From: Papio anubis
Taxonomy: Eukaryota; Chordata; Mammalia; Primates; Cercopithecidae
Assembly (NCBI RefSeq): GCF_008728515.1
Contig: NC_044986.1
Coordinates: 56,470,855 to 56,534,854 of the forward strand
DNA: 64,000 bases
Direction of reading: 5' to 3'
Both the position numbers and the translations under genes were made by a program. How positions within the stretch are numbered: the stretch's first letter is position 1; every line of letters begins with the position of its first letter. Below the pieces are notes generated by a model. It had not been told where the DNA came from. It did no database searches and saw only the letters and a program-made list of their open reading frames with translations. Below, piece by piece: positions 47,826 to 60,100 of the stretch.

Positions 47826-50800
47826 CGGCAAGTGCCAGTTCTGCACATCCATGGACCTGGGCCTGTATTTTTCTAGCATGCTTGATCCTTTTTGAACATG
47901 TGAAGGGGCAAAGGGAGAGACAGATCTAATAACAGCCTAGTACTAAACCAGCTCATAAAAGCAGGCCCTGCCTGCCCGCCATTGCCATTTTCACCTAAAT
48001 CAACTGCTTCCAACATCCAAAATCCAGCAGGTAACAAATGAAAAGAGAGCACGGAAAATCACCTGTGAACTAATTTCAGGCCATCTAATATCATGTCTAT
48101 AGCTTAAACATATTCCACATTAGTCAATATTCCTAATTTCATATTCCATATTAATTCTTAATTCCACATTACACATTTCTTGGACGCTAAGGCAAATGTC
48201 TGAAAAGGTACTTTCATAGCTGTAGAAAACTGAAGAATAAAACAATAATATAGTTACTAAACCAGATTATCCCAATGCCAAAGATGTGATGGGAGTGCCT
48301 AGATTTCACAGGAGATGTGAGCAACACAGACAACAGTTCTGTTTGAGGAACGCTACAAAGACACACAGCGAAGAGGTACAAAAAAGCATTCTGCATCCCC
48401 AAGGTATTCCCATGCACACAGGCCATTATAAAGAACACTCCTCTTAAAAATGTTGCCACCACCCTCTTGAAAATATGTCTTTCATATTTGTTATTGGCAC
48501 TAGGTACACAACTTCAAAACTCTTTTAAAAAACGTTAGAACAAAATATATGGCTATGATATTTTACCAAGAGCAAGATTTCATTAAAATATACAACATTG
48601 AAAACAGAGCTTAAAAAGTGGCTATCAGTGGAAGGTACTTCACTTATTTTGTAGCCACAATAGAATCCACAGATATGTGCATCAATCGAATTCACTATGT
48701 GATCTGCAAATTCAAATGAAATATTGGGTTAACTTGGAAAGACAAAAGAGATTTAAAGAAATGTGTTGTGTGTGAACACAGAGAATGGAAAGTAGGCATC
48801 ATTTTGGGACATGTTCATTCTGAAAAGGTTAACAGAACTTCTGACATTTGTATAGGTGGGTCTTCAAATACAGACCCAGGTCCATGGATTTGCTAGTAAA
48901 TATCCTTTTGTTTTGCTCCTTTCTTGCTGCAAAGAGCTCAAAATATTGAATCAGCAGCCAATACTGTGAAACAAAGCCCAATTGAGGATGCTGTACATGT
49001 ACCTGTGCCTCAACTGAGCATTAAACTAGATTCATGGTGCTATTTGTTTTATTACTGTAAAAACAAAAAACTAGCATTAACATTTTGAAAATAAGCAAGT
49101 GGGGTCTGAAGTATTACCTCCCAGTACAGCTTGTCATTTTTCATGTAGCTCATTCTAGGTTTTTCCCATTTTGTGCATGTGTGTATGTGTGTTTTAATAG
49201 TTGGCCTGCCATATCCCTACTTTTTATATTTGTTTCTAAATTATTTTGTCAGTCAATCATCTTATTGGTCACTTAGATTACCTGCTACCAACATTTTGCA
49301 AATATAAAGAGTACTGGAAGGCTAATTTTTATAAGTGTAATTTTCCCTTTCCTTTTTGATTCATTTTCTTCAGATAGATTCTTAGAAAGTTTTACGGTTT
49401 TGAATATATAGTACCCAACACAAAATGGCTGAATTATATCCATTTAGGTGTATTACTTTCTTATCTGGATGAACTATGTTAGCCTTTTAGAGAGTAAAGA
49501 ACAGATATGACAATACTAAAGTTCCAGTTCATTCATCCAACACATATTTATTAGGAACCTGCTCTTCTCTGTGCACTGCTCTAGGTCCTCACAGATCTTA
49601 CATTCTTGGAGATTATATTCATTAAAAATCATGAGTCTTATATTCTTAATAAAAATACTCCTTAAAACTGTTTGCATCTCACTTCTTTTCTGCAAATTAC
49701 ACTGGAGGCAGTGCTGAGAGGAAGCTGTTTTGACAAATGTAGTCCCTTATTAACTAGCAATTGATTCTAGGAGCATAGACTGGTATGGGGAAGATGCCAG
49801 GAAGTCTAAAAACTAGTTCAAAACTAATTAAATCACTCAAGTAAATTTTGGAGTTTAATATATAATAGAGGTAGAATTTGAAATCAGTAGGGAAAAGATA
49901 GATTACTCATATGATTGGGTCGAGAACATGTGGTTGGCCACTAGAAGAAAAAACAATGAAGCTAAATTCCTTCCTCACTCTTGTAACAAAGAAAACTTAG
50001 ATTTCTTAAAAATACATGTATACAAAATAAAACCAGAAAACAACTGGATGAAAACATGGATGATAATTTTGCTTTGAAGCAGGAAATTCTAAGTAGGAGA
50101 AAAATGCAAAAGTCATAGGGAACATAGAATTTATACTTTTGTGTACATGAATATGTAACAGCTCTCTATGGCACACAAAAAAGTAAGGTTAAAAAAAGAA
50201 CAAACAAAAGAAATATATGCAATTTATACAACAAAGGCTGCTATCCATACAGTACAAAGAACTCTTAACAATTAAGGAAACCCTTTAATGCAAATTATAC
50301 GCAAAGGACATAAAATGAAATAGGCATACAAAAAAGTACTCAAACGTATAAATCTTTAAATAAATTCAGATAAAAACAATATTTATCTAAATATTTAACT
50401 AAATTAGTAGAGATTAAAATATAATAAATGCCCCATGTTAAGGAATAATAAACACCCCATGTTAAGGAATACAAAGAGAGGTTATCACACACTGTTAGAG
50501 AACTATCTACTTGCAGGGGATGGGGGGCAATTCAGCAATTACTATTGATGTTTTACATGTACATACATAACCAACTCTCATACTTTGGAAATACATATGC
50601 AAACATATATACACAAAAGTACATACACAGAGTAAGCTATGCCTCATGTCTTTTGCCCTAGGCCCAGAGTAACTAACTTCATTTTATCAATCACACAGAC
50701 TTATTCTTCTGGAAAACATTGGTGGCTTGAATTATTTACAGAGAATGGGTGTTCTGAGCCTCACTGATCTCACCCTTTACTCAACCACTATTACATCATG

Positions 50801-50880
50801 TTGTTTAAGCCCTGATATTCTATCTTTTATTGTTTCCTAATGATTTCATACATAAGAGTCTTTTAAACAACTTGAGACCA
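47826..50880. other. Unique sequence
   Basis: AT-rich with no recognised gene. An antisense L2-like scrap lies at about 49530-49615 and a 24-bp tandem duplication at 50424-50471. Confidence 0.45.
50424..50471. repeat. Tandem duplication, two 24-bp units
   Basis: CCCCATGTTAAGGAAT occurs at 50431-50446 and 50455-50470, with similar AATAAATG/AATAAACA text before each. Confidence 0.85.
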
Positions 50881-50904
50881 TCTATCATTATATTTTTTAG
50901 TTTC

Positions 50905-50988
50905 TATCTAGTATGTATGTACAGTACTGCAATATGTATACACTGCATTAGTACTCCCTAATGCAGTACTGTACATACATACTAGATA
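50905..50988. repeat. Perfect 27-bp inverted repeat with nested hairpin
   Basis: The arm 50905-50931 is the exact reverse complement of 50962-50988, separated by a 30-nt loop. Inside the loop region a second perfect stem is possible: 50942-50951 (ACTGCATTAG) with 50958-50967 (CTAATGCAGT), loop TACTCC. The right arm can therefore pair either way. The surrounding sequence is AT-rich unique DNA with no transposon ends recognised. Confidence 0.95.
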
Positions 50989-51329
50989 CATGTTTATTGA
51001 ATGATTTGCACACTAGCAGGTATTCAAAAATGTCATGGACTTCAAATATAACAATTTACACAGTATTCCATGATTATAAACTCTACACAGTAAGACTGCA
51101 CATTTAATCTCTTTACCATAACCCCCTAGTCTAGAAGAGTTTATGTAGATTTTCAAGGGAATATCAGCTTGATTAACTCTGCATGCTGAAAAGGTTAATT
51201 TCATCACCATGAAAGTATATAGATAGTAGGGCTTTCCAATTTTTGTTTGTGTATCTGTCTTTCTGCTTGACTATGAAGTATTTCCTTGGGATTGGATATT
51301 TTCAGAGCATGTTTCCAGAAATGTGAGTC

Positions 51330-51505
51330 AAATCCCAAGACAAGTATTTGCTGTGTGATGTTGGACAAGTCACCTAACACCTCTGAACCTCTGTTTCCTC
51401 ATCTGGAAAATGAGGATAAAAATATCCTACAGGGTTGTTTTAAGGATGAAATCAATTGAAATCTAACAAAGTACCTGACACTCAATAAATGGTAATGAAT
51501 GAATA
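51330..51505 (+). mobile_element. MIR SINE, sense
   Basis: 'tatttgctgtgtgatgttggacaagtcacctaacacctctgaacctctgtttcctcatctggaaaatgaggat' and 'ctacagggttgttttaaggatgaaat' follow the MIR core closely. Confidence 0.88.
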
Positions 51506-51609
51506 GTTAAGTTCCAAATAGGTGAATTGATACAATCATAAATCTGTTACCTTTTTCTTATATCACTAGACCTATTTGTAATGATATAAAAAGGTGTACC
51601 TTAAATCAA

Positions 51610-51766
51610 TGGTTGCAACACTTCACTATGCATCAGAATTTCTTTGTTAAGACACTGATGGCTGGAACTCACCCCCTGAGAATTTATCTTTCCAACAAGT
51701 TCTCAGCTGATGCTGATCCTGTTGGTCCACAGACCAAGTTTTGAGAACCACTGCCTTAAGCTCTCA
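51610..51766 (+). mobile_element. MER5A DNA transposon remnant, sense
   Basis: 'ctatgcatcagaatttctttgttaagacactgatggctggaactcaccccctgagaa' and 'caacaagttctcagctgatgctgatcctgttggtcc...ttttgagaaccactgcc' reach the terminal sequence. Confidence 0.85.
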
Positions 51767-52259
51767 ATAATTTGTGGCTATATTTGGACTGCAGCTTTTC
51801 AGCATGAGAACATCAGATGGGCTCTGAGTCTCAGGTGTGACTTTGGACTTTTAGCTCCGGCCCCCAACCCCTCATCACCACCATGCTTTGCTTTGTTTGC
51901 TTGCCTTGTACTGGAAGTGTCAGCCAGAAAGTGGGCTTTGTTTCCTACACTAATTTAGGGACTTATATTCTCTCCAGCCTCATTAGCAATAGGATGAGGA
52001 TGGATCACAAATTCTTTAAAGGGCCAAATGAGGCTCCTCCATCTTGCTTCTGTTATTTCATACCAAACACACTCATATTTGAGTCTTACATCTTTGACAC
52101 CCCAGCCAGCCCATTCTGAGTCTAGGTGACACAGAAACCTGGAGTGTAGGGTTTTAATTATTCATGTCTATGTCTTATCTGTCATATGAAAGAAAACCCT
52201 ATCACTAGCCAAGAAAATGATTAACTGGCTGTCTCAGGAAGCACTGGCATTTGAAAACC
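51767..52259. other. Unique sequence
   Basis: Nothing recognised. Overlapping frames at 51710-52119 run partly through MER5A and have no known domain. Confidence 0.4.
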
Positions 52260-52500
52260 TTCAGGAGACAGTAGCAGATAGTGACTAAGGACACAGACTT
52301 GGGGTAAGATCGACTTAGGTTTGAACTTCAGTGCTGAAACAAATTAGATATTTGACTCAAAACAAGTAATTTAACTTCTATTAGCCTCAGGCTTCCCAAC
52401 TGCTAAATACAAATACATTACCCACTTCAGAGGGCTGAAAGGTTCATTATAGTGTCTGGCATAGAGTAAAGCCCCTGTATTTGGGAGGTGCTAACAATAG
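52260..52500 (+). mobile_element. MIR SINE, sense
   Basis: 'agatagtgactaaggacacagacttggggtaagatcgacttaggtttgaacttc', 'caagtaatttaacttctattagcctcag', 'gtgtctggcatagagtaaagcccc' follow MIR from its start. Confidence 0.78.
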
Positions 52501-54950
52501 CAGTGGTGGTGTGGTAGTAGTGGTTTTTACACTCATGAGACACTGTATCTCTATTTTATAGAAGGGGTACCTTTAAAAGAAAATGTGATTTCATAAGCCA
52601 TACAAGAAATCAATTGATAGTGGTCTCATCCAGACCATACAAGCCCACATTGTATGGTACAGTAAGTGACATGCACATGATAAGGTCTCCATAATTGTAC
52701 GTTGAATGAAAGGGGTATATCCATTATCCGTTAAAATATCTTAGACTATAATATAAAAAGACAGAAGGGATGCTAAAGCAATGTGTACATCTCTCATACA
52801 TATTTATAGGCTCTCTACTGCCATTTCAGCCTCCCCAGCATGAACTGTACTTGAAGAAACCTTGCTCCAAGGCTAAGCGCAGTAACAAGATGGGCTCATG
52901 AGAAACACAGAGAGGGAAGAGCATCAGTACTGCCACGACTTAGTTGAGCAACAGCGGCTTGAAGGAGAAAAATGTAGAACATTTTTGGTGCAAACTGTTT
53001 GGTGTTGCATTTTGCTTTTCATTTGCTACTTGAACTTAACCTTTCATTCAACTTGTGATCTCATGAGTTCAACCAGAGAAATCAGAAAAGAACTTTTTCT
53101 GCAAGATGTCTATGCAGACAGCTTGAATTCTGGATTTCATCAACTACTAGAGAAAGAATACAAAAACCTCATGTGTTATAGCTCTGGCAGGAAATTCAAA
53201 ACTGCAGGAAATAGGAATTTTAGTTCTCATGAAAATAGTAGTAAGCAAAGATTAGTTAAGGATAATCGTTTGATGCTAAGGAAGATAACTGCTTAGTAAC
53301 CAAATCCATGAATTATTCAGTGCATCTAGAATCACATTTTTTAAAAAACACAAAAAACTCTAAAATGTATGAAAATCTTAATCCTTACTCTTGACTTGTA
53401 ATCATTGCTTCTCATAAAGAGAGACTCAAAATAACTCAAATTCTTTGGCTACAAATAACTCTATTTATCTGCAAAAAGCCCACATGAACCCTAATTCTTT
53501 CTAAGCACAAAGAAACAGAGGAGAGGATGTAAAAATAGTAGCAATCATTGGAACAAAAGTTGAAATGAGGGTAGAAATAGAGACTCCCACCCTCTGTTCT
53601 CCCTTCTAATAGGCACAAATATTCATGGAAGAATAAGAAACTTCAGAGCAACATGGGTCTCTGGACAAGTCATATTTTTTAGAAGTGGAGACTTAGAGGG
53701 AATAGTAAGACAAGAAAATAGCAGGGAAAGACAATAAAGTAAGGGCCTGTCCAGTTACTAAGCATTTTCCTGGAAATGAATGGAATAGGATACAACGGTG
53801 AGAATATACACCTAATAGCTAATATATCCATTTCTTATATATTTCAAGTCGAGTCATAATCACAGTGATGGCCTCATTTATTCAGCACTTCCTAAGTGCA
53901 AGGCACTACACGAAGGAGAGGCAAAGACAGGTAATGCTTTGTCCTTGATTTTAAGAAATTTACAATCTAGGAGGGGAGATAAGACAATGTATGCAGATAT
54001 CTATAATATGCATAGTAGAATACATAGTCAACAGCGAATAAATGTAGGCTAGCTAATTATCAGGCAAAATGGTAGCTAAAGGTTTTGGCTTTAAGGAGAC
54101 CGACTGTATATAGCAGTGGATGGGGTGTGCGGGAGGGAATGAATTAGGGATGAGACAGCTTAAACAAACAGAGGAAAGAGCTATGGCTTTAAATAAATGT
54201 GGTTGAAAAACTTCAGGTCACGAAAAGCTCAAACAATATGGGGTCTTCTAACTCTTGGGATGTTACAAATGAGGGCAGACAGGACAGATAAGAAGTAATT
54301 TAGAGAAGCTATTCCAAGTTTGTCTCATAGTAATGAAGCCAGTCCCTTAGCCTGTTCAGGCCAATCCTCTCAATCCTATTTCCCCAGGAAAGAGATTCAA
54401 AAATCTAACCAAGAGAGTCTCTTAAACCTCAGCTCTAATCTCTAAAGGAAAAGCAGCAGCTGTGGAGATCTACAAATGTAACTGTTGCCAAGACAAAAGC
54501 AACTGAAGGTTGCTGGTACAGGCAGAGGGGAAATACCACAGCGTGAGCAGTTTTTAGGTCAGCCATCAAAAAGGAAAAAGATCCCAGGAAAGGTGAGCTG
54601 GGTTCCACAGGGTCTCTGTGGCCCCTGGCTCACCAGGTGTACAAAGGTAATGATGCTGCTGCTGCCCACCATGGAGTTCCCTGTGCCCTTCGATACTTCT
54701 CAGGGCCACTGACCTGGCTGTGTTCTAGGAAGAATAATTTAGCTCCAATTACTTCAAACTGCTTTATTGGTTTCATAGAGAAATAAAAAATCTCCTAAGT
54801 TGACTTTTATAAAACCAGACAATACCATTCAGAGGGCATATAGTTCCTCTTTTTTTTTTTTTTTTTAAAGAAACAATTGGAATTTAAACAATGACAAAGG
54901 CCAGGCTTACTTCTTTCTGTTCAGTGAAAATCTTCCAATTCAGTGCTTCC
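52501..54950. other. Unique sequence around the 132-codon frame
   Basis: Apart from the open frame (52898-53296) and a faint antisense MIR/L2-like tail at about 53870-53975 ('ttattcagcacttcctaagtgcaaggcactac'), nothing is recognised. A T run lies at 54851-54867. Confidence 0.45.
52898..53296 (+). CDS. Unrecognised 132-codon open frame (doubtful gene)
   Basis: This is the longest open frame lying outside any recognised repeat. An in-frame TAA sits just upstream, so the ATG at 52898 is the only start. The deduced 132-residue product has a polar N-terminus (EREEHQYCHDLVEQQRLEG), one hydrophobic stretch at about residues 32-51 (VWCCILLFICYLNLTF) that could be a membrane segment, and a Lys/Ser/Asn-rich C-terminal half. 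I recognise no family. The ATG context lacks a purine at -3. A TATA-like string lies near 52801-52808 upstream, but no further promoter evidence is seen. A frame of this length can occur by chance in 64 kb of two-stranded sequence, so I treat it as a candidate only. Confidence 0.15.
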   Translation: MRNTEREEHQYCHDLVEQQRLEGEKCRTFLVQTVWCCILLFICYLNLTFHSTCDLMSSTREIRKELFLQDVYADSLNSGFHQLLEKEYKNLMCYSSGRKFKTAGNRNFSSHENSSKQRLVKDNRLMLRKITA

Positions 54951-55100
54951 AGTAGTTACTATGACCACAAACATTTAAATAGAAAAGATCCGTTTAGAGA
55001 TTCAGACTGAGAAAGTTTTGCTCCCAATAGTTAATAGGACCACAAACATTTAAATACAAAAGATCCATTTAGAGATTCAGACTGGGACAGTTTTTCTTTT
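54951..55100. repeat. Tandem duplication, two 75-bp units
   Basis: GACCACAAACATTTAAATA begins at 54963 and again at 55038, followed in both by AAAAGATCC and TTTAGAGATTCAGACTG. The units differ at roughly 8-10 of 75 positions, so the duplication is old. Confidence 0.9.
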
Positions 55101-55836
55101 GGGGCAATCACTCAGAAAATAAAACAACGAGAGAGAAAATCCTGGTTCCCCTTCCTTCACTATCCTCTACCCCAAAATCTGCCCATAACCAGTCAATAAC
55201 CCCTCAGATGCAGGCTAATGGCAGTCACCCAGAACGTACATCTGCTGTGTTTATGAGACTTGCTTTGACATAGAACTGCCAAGTCTGGAATTATTCACTT
55301 CAGTGCTATCACAGACTGCTCCATCCCAGGGCAGGAGCATTGGGGAAGTTCCTTATTTGAAGAAGAAAAATAAAAGACCACTCATTTGCATTTTTTAGTC
55401 CAGCTTCTTTTATTAAAACACACAAACCACAGACCACGGAAAGGTGTTAAGTTCTGTTTTGAACCTTATTGGGAAACTGTATGACAGGATCAGGTAAAAG
55501 TGCAGCTACCTACAATTCAGACTCTGAAACAATCAAGACAAGTCACAGGGAATGTAATGGGGACTGGGCAGCCACAGATGGGCAGAGGATCACTGCTTAG
55601 GCCATCGGGGTCTCAGAGAACAGTTCAGCAAGAACCCAGACTGTAAAGGTACACCTCCCTGTTACTTTTAACATTTCTTTCTAATAAGCATTATAAAACA
55701 AGTAGCTCAGATAACAATGCATTAAAAAGACCAAGAAATGCATTTAGAATGGAAAAAATATCACTATAAAGGTATAAGTGCACAATAGAAATTTATTCTC
55801 ATGATCCTTTGAATTCTGTATTAAAATAAATAGCAA
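55101..55836. other. Unique sequence
   Basis: No gene or repeat recognised. Confidence 0.4.
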
Positions 55837-56123
55837 GGCTGGCACGTGGTGGCTCACGCCTGTAATCCCAGCTCTTTGGGAGGCCAACGCAGGCAGACAC
55901 CTGAGGTCGGGAGTTTGAGACTAGCCTGGCCAACATGGTGAAACCTTGTCTCTTCTAAAAATACCAAAAATTAGCTAGGCATGGTGGCAGGTGCTTCTAA
56001 GTCCAGCTACTCAGGAGTCTGAGGCACGAGAATTGCTTGAGCCCAGGAGGCGGAGGGTGCAGTAAGCTGTGATCGTGCCACTGTACTCCATCCAGCCTGG
56101 GTGACAGAGCAAGACTCCGTCTC
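55837..56123 (+). mobile_element. AluS-type SINE, sense, without A tail
   Basis: Runs from GGCTGGCACGTGGTGGCTC to ...GACTCCGTCTC. Perfect 13-bp repeats AAATAAATAGCAA abut both ends (55824-55836 and 56124-56136). No A tail separates the element from the right repeat. A 4-bp extra CATC occurs in 'actccatccagcc'. Confidence 0.94.
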
Positions 56124-56136
56124 AAATAAATAGCAA

Positions 56137-56812
56137 ATTGGAAAACAAAACAAATACCCTTTCTCACCTGTGATAATCAAGTCTTTGCTGAAGGTTTGTC
56201 TTTGGACTTCATTCACTAACGCACATAAACACAGATGCTAGTCCTGAACACACGATGGGACTGGCTAAAGTAAGAGTTCTCATTTAGACAAATGCATAAT
56301 CTAATTTCAGTCACTGGAGCACTCGGCAGTTGAAGTTAGTTGGTAGCTGTGGAAGTATGATACCAGATCCAAGGCAACTATGGTGTCTGGCATATATGGG
56401 TATTATTATGGCCCCTGAGAACACAGGTAAGAAATTCCTATGATGTTCTTCAGAATGACTCTACCATCTTTGGACTGCTCCTTCAACTCTTCCAACACAT
56501 GTTTCTCCTCTCCTTACTTTCATTCCCAAAAGAACAGCGGGTAGGATTCTTAGCAAGTAGAAGATGTAAGTGTTGAGCCATTCACTTTTCTATTTCTACT
56601 AAGAAACTAAAAATGTAAGACTCAGGGATGGTAAACACTATGTTGTGCTATGTATATGTACACAGCACAGTTCAATTATACTTGTGTTTAGCATGAGTAA
56701 ATGGAACTAGACTCTCTTAGCAGACGGAGGGAAAAAAGAGGCAAAAAGGGATGGAGAAAGAGAGAGAAAGAAAGAGAACATGAAGAAACAAATGAAAAAT
56801 GGGAGGTGTGAA
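56137..56812. other. Unique sequence
   Basis: No gene recognised. A purine-rich patch lies at about 56720-56780. Confidence 0.4.
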
Positions 56813-57114
56813 TTTTTTCTTTTTCTTTTTTTTTGAGACAGGGTCTCACTCTGTCACCTCGGCTGGAGTACAGAGGCATGGTCTCGGCTTACTGCATCCT
56901 CCACCTCCCCAGCTCAAGTCATCCTCCCACCTCGGACCCCAAATAGCTGGGGCTAAAGGCACACCATCACACCCAGCTAATTTTTTTGTTGTTGTTTTTT
57001 GAGACTGGATTTCACCATGTTGCCCAGGCTGGTCTCAAACTCCTGAGCTCAAGCGATCTACCTGCCTCAGCCTGCCAAAGTGCTGGGATTACAGGCATGA
57101 GCCACGGCACCCGG
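56813..57114 (-). mobile_element. AluJ/S-type SINE, full length, antisense
   Basis: T-rich tract 56813-56834, reverse-complemented right arm, a linker expanded to TTTTTTTGTTGTTGTTTTTT near 56981-57000, then the left arm to 'catgagccacggcacccgg'. Confidence 0.92.
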
Positions 57115-60100
57115 AAGAACTGTGAATCTTAAATCTACTATTTCTTTGGTCCATGAGTTCACCATAACTCTTATAATATGCACTGTAATAAGCCAGGAAT
57201 AGAATATCTTTTCATTAGTTATTTTAATTATAAGCCCCTTCGTAAAACTTTCCTTGATTACCCCTGCCTAACACAGGTCTTTGGATTCTCATACTATTTA
57301 CTGCCTATAGGATTTCCTGCCACACAATCTTCCTTTTGTCATTAATTTTGCTCGTTAACAGAAACTGAGCCTACTCTGGTGTGAGGGAACTGTCTGTTAT
57401 GAAGATGCTAGATGTGATTAAGACCTTTGGCCCACTGCCCCCCGCTGAGTAGGCGAGGCAGAAGATAAGAGGCACCATCTCTCATTCTATTCCCTGCATG
57501 TGCTGTTGCTTGTTCTGGGGAAAGGGGAAACCAGGAACATTCAGTAACCACTAAAGGAATACAATGATCACAAGGGCAGTTTTTAGAATGAAGACCAATT
57601 CTAAAAGAAACATTGCCTCAGAAACCTACTGTTTCACCCCACTAACCTTTGACTTAATTCTCCTAGGATTCCCCAGGGAGATCCCAGCCTGTTAATTTTC
57701 CCCAGTAGTTGTCAGCAGGCAGGGCCAGCAAAGCCACGTGCATTGTTATCAGCTCAGCCTGTGACCAGGCACGAAATGGCTGTGCTAGGCTTGCGCATCT
57801 CCATACCCACGTGCAGTCCATGATGTCATGGAGGCCGTGTTGCCTCCTGCACAGCACTGTATACTATCTATCAAAGTTGAATAAGTAGCCCAGTTTTCAG
57901 TTCCATTCCACCTTCTCCAATACAGTCAGCTAGACTTGACCACTGAGTACTTTGTGAATTGTGAATTGTTGCAGAATTGTGAAAATCAAGCCTTAGGGTT
58001 TAAGTGATTCTTCCCTTCCCCCAAGATGAATGGCACATCTGCCATAAGAAATGTGAGAGATCTGAGAAACCTTTAAGTCTGAGTGCTTTATGCCTTTCAG
58101 ATAACTCAGTGGTTCTCTAGGAATTATAGCTGTCTTTAAAGACACAAGATGGATTACATCTTCACCTGCTTGAAACATTGTCCTCAGTAGTAAACTGCTT
58201 TCATTACCACAAAAAAAGACAGATACTATCTTCAAACTCAACAGAATACTGAATTTGACATTGTCTAGTAAGTCCTTAATGAAAAATAACTGAACCACTG
58301 TTGTTTTTTAATAACACTTTCCAAATAAACCAGAGTTAAGAACAGCAGTTAGGAAACCGTTTGCTGCCATTTCTCTTGCAAATCCCAGAAATAAAGAACA
58401 TATAACATAAAAATAGCTCTTGCCCCAGTTCTTCCTGGCTCTTGCTTACTGATAAGGAGAGGGAAGATAAAATGCAAGTTGTGTTTAATATTAATTCTTT
58501 GTTTTTATCCTATTTTAGAAGAGCTACCCCCCTACAATGCGGTTGTATAAAAAGTGGAAAGTTATAATACATGTTTATCTCATGCTTACGAATTTTTAAA
58601 TGTAAGAAAAATTTTCTTTTGTATTTTTAGATATTGATGGTTTTGAATTTTCCAGAGAATTCTACATTTGATATTTCTGCTAAAGAAATAACCCTGAGTC
58701 TGATAATCTTCATAGTTAACTTTACAACTAAAAGATTTTGTTTCCTTGCTTAATGTAAGGACAGATTACACATTTATTTTATCAAGACTATTTATAGTAT
58801 ATAATTTAGCCACTTAAGAAATAGTACATAAGAAAAAAGACTAGAAGGAAATATGCTACATTGTTAACCATGTTTAATCCTGGGTGTTGAGGCCATTCAT
58901 GATTGCTATTTTCTTCTTTTTATAATCTGTATTGCTAATTTTTTCTTTTTATAATCTACATTTCTCATAATTTCAAATGAAAAACAACTGTATTCTCCAA
59001 AAAGTGTAATTGAAACAAAAACAAAATCTTATCAAAAAATCAACATCTTTACTTTCTTCTCAAAGACCTAAAAGGGAGGAAATCAGTGATCATTTTTTTT
59101 TAAACCTAAGTTTAGCTTTTGTGCCACTGTCTTGAATACCCTGTTCCCTGGGGAGCCTTTAGTGGCACCACTAGTTTTTATTGGATTGTCATTGCCCATG
59201 ACCTTGTTGGACAGAGCTAGGAGATTGGGCAAAGTTCTTCCATATGGCTTTATCACTTTTGGTCACTATGAGGTATCTGAAGCCAAAAATAGTTCAGAAA
59301 ACATTGCTCTCATTGAGGAAAAAGACAAGCTGGCTGAACAACTGAAGGTTCCCCCTTCTAACCTACTCACAAAAGACAATGAAGTGCTCGCTCACCTTCA
59401 CAGTCATAGTGCAATATTCCTTTGCTTGCCTGTTATAAGGTGTACTTCAAGACCTTCCCCAACATCTCCCTCCAGGCTCCTTTTCTTAATGTGCCTACAA
59501 TTAGTCAGTTGTATTTTTGCCATCTCACAACTTTAAACAAAGTTCTACATTTCAGACATAAGTGGAAAAATGAGGTCAGTAAGGATTCTCTTCCTTCCTT
59601 CATTTCTCCTTCCTGTCTTCTCAAGATTCCTTTCTTGCCCTCCCACAAAGGACAAGGCAGAAACAGAAGCCAGATATTTCAGAGTGTTTTTCATGGCAAT
59701 TTAATGTGGGCATTGTGGTAGGATTCAAAGATCTCAAGAGTCCAGTAACAGAAGCACATACATAAGAAGTTCACAAGAACAAACAAAATATGTGCTGGGC
59801 TGCTTATGTGAGAGCCCAGGGAAGTAGCGGTGAATAGAATGCACTTTTCCAATGGAAATAATCTGAGACATGGTGAGCACTGTAGTCTCCTTAGACCTCT
59901 GGTTTAGCCATCCTGCATATGAAATGTCTTCATGCACTTCCCTGAGAATGACACCCTCTGTTATTAAACACAGTTTTCACAGGAGAATACATTCTGACTT
60001 CATATACATAGATTTCTGAAATCACTTGGGAGCTGAGAACTGCTTCTGGGAATGTATCTATATACTGGATTCAGTCTACACATACAGTCAGTAATAACCC

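Noticed and set aside
52625..52665. Small hairpin ACCATACAA/TTGTATGGT as a regulatory element
   Set aside because: A 9-bp stem with a short loop is expected often by chance in a window of this size.
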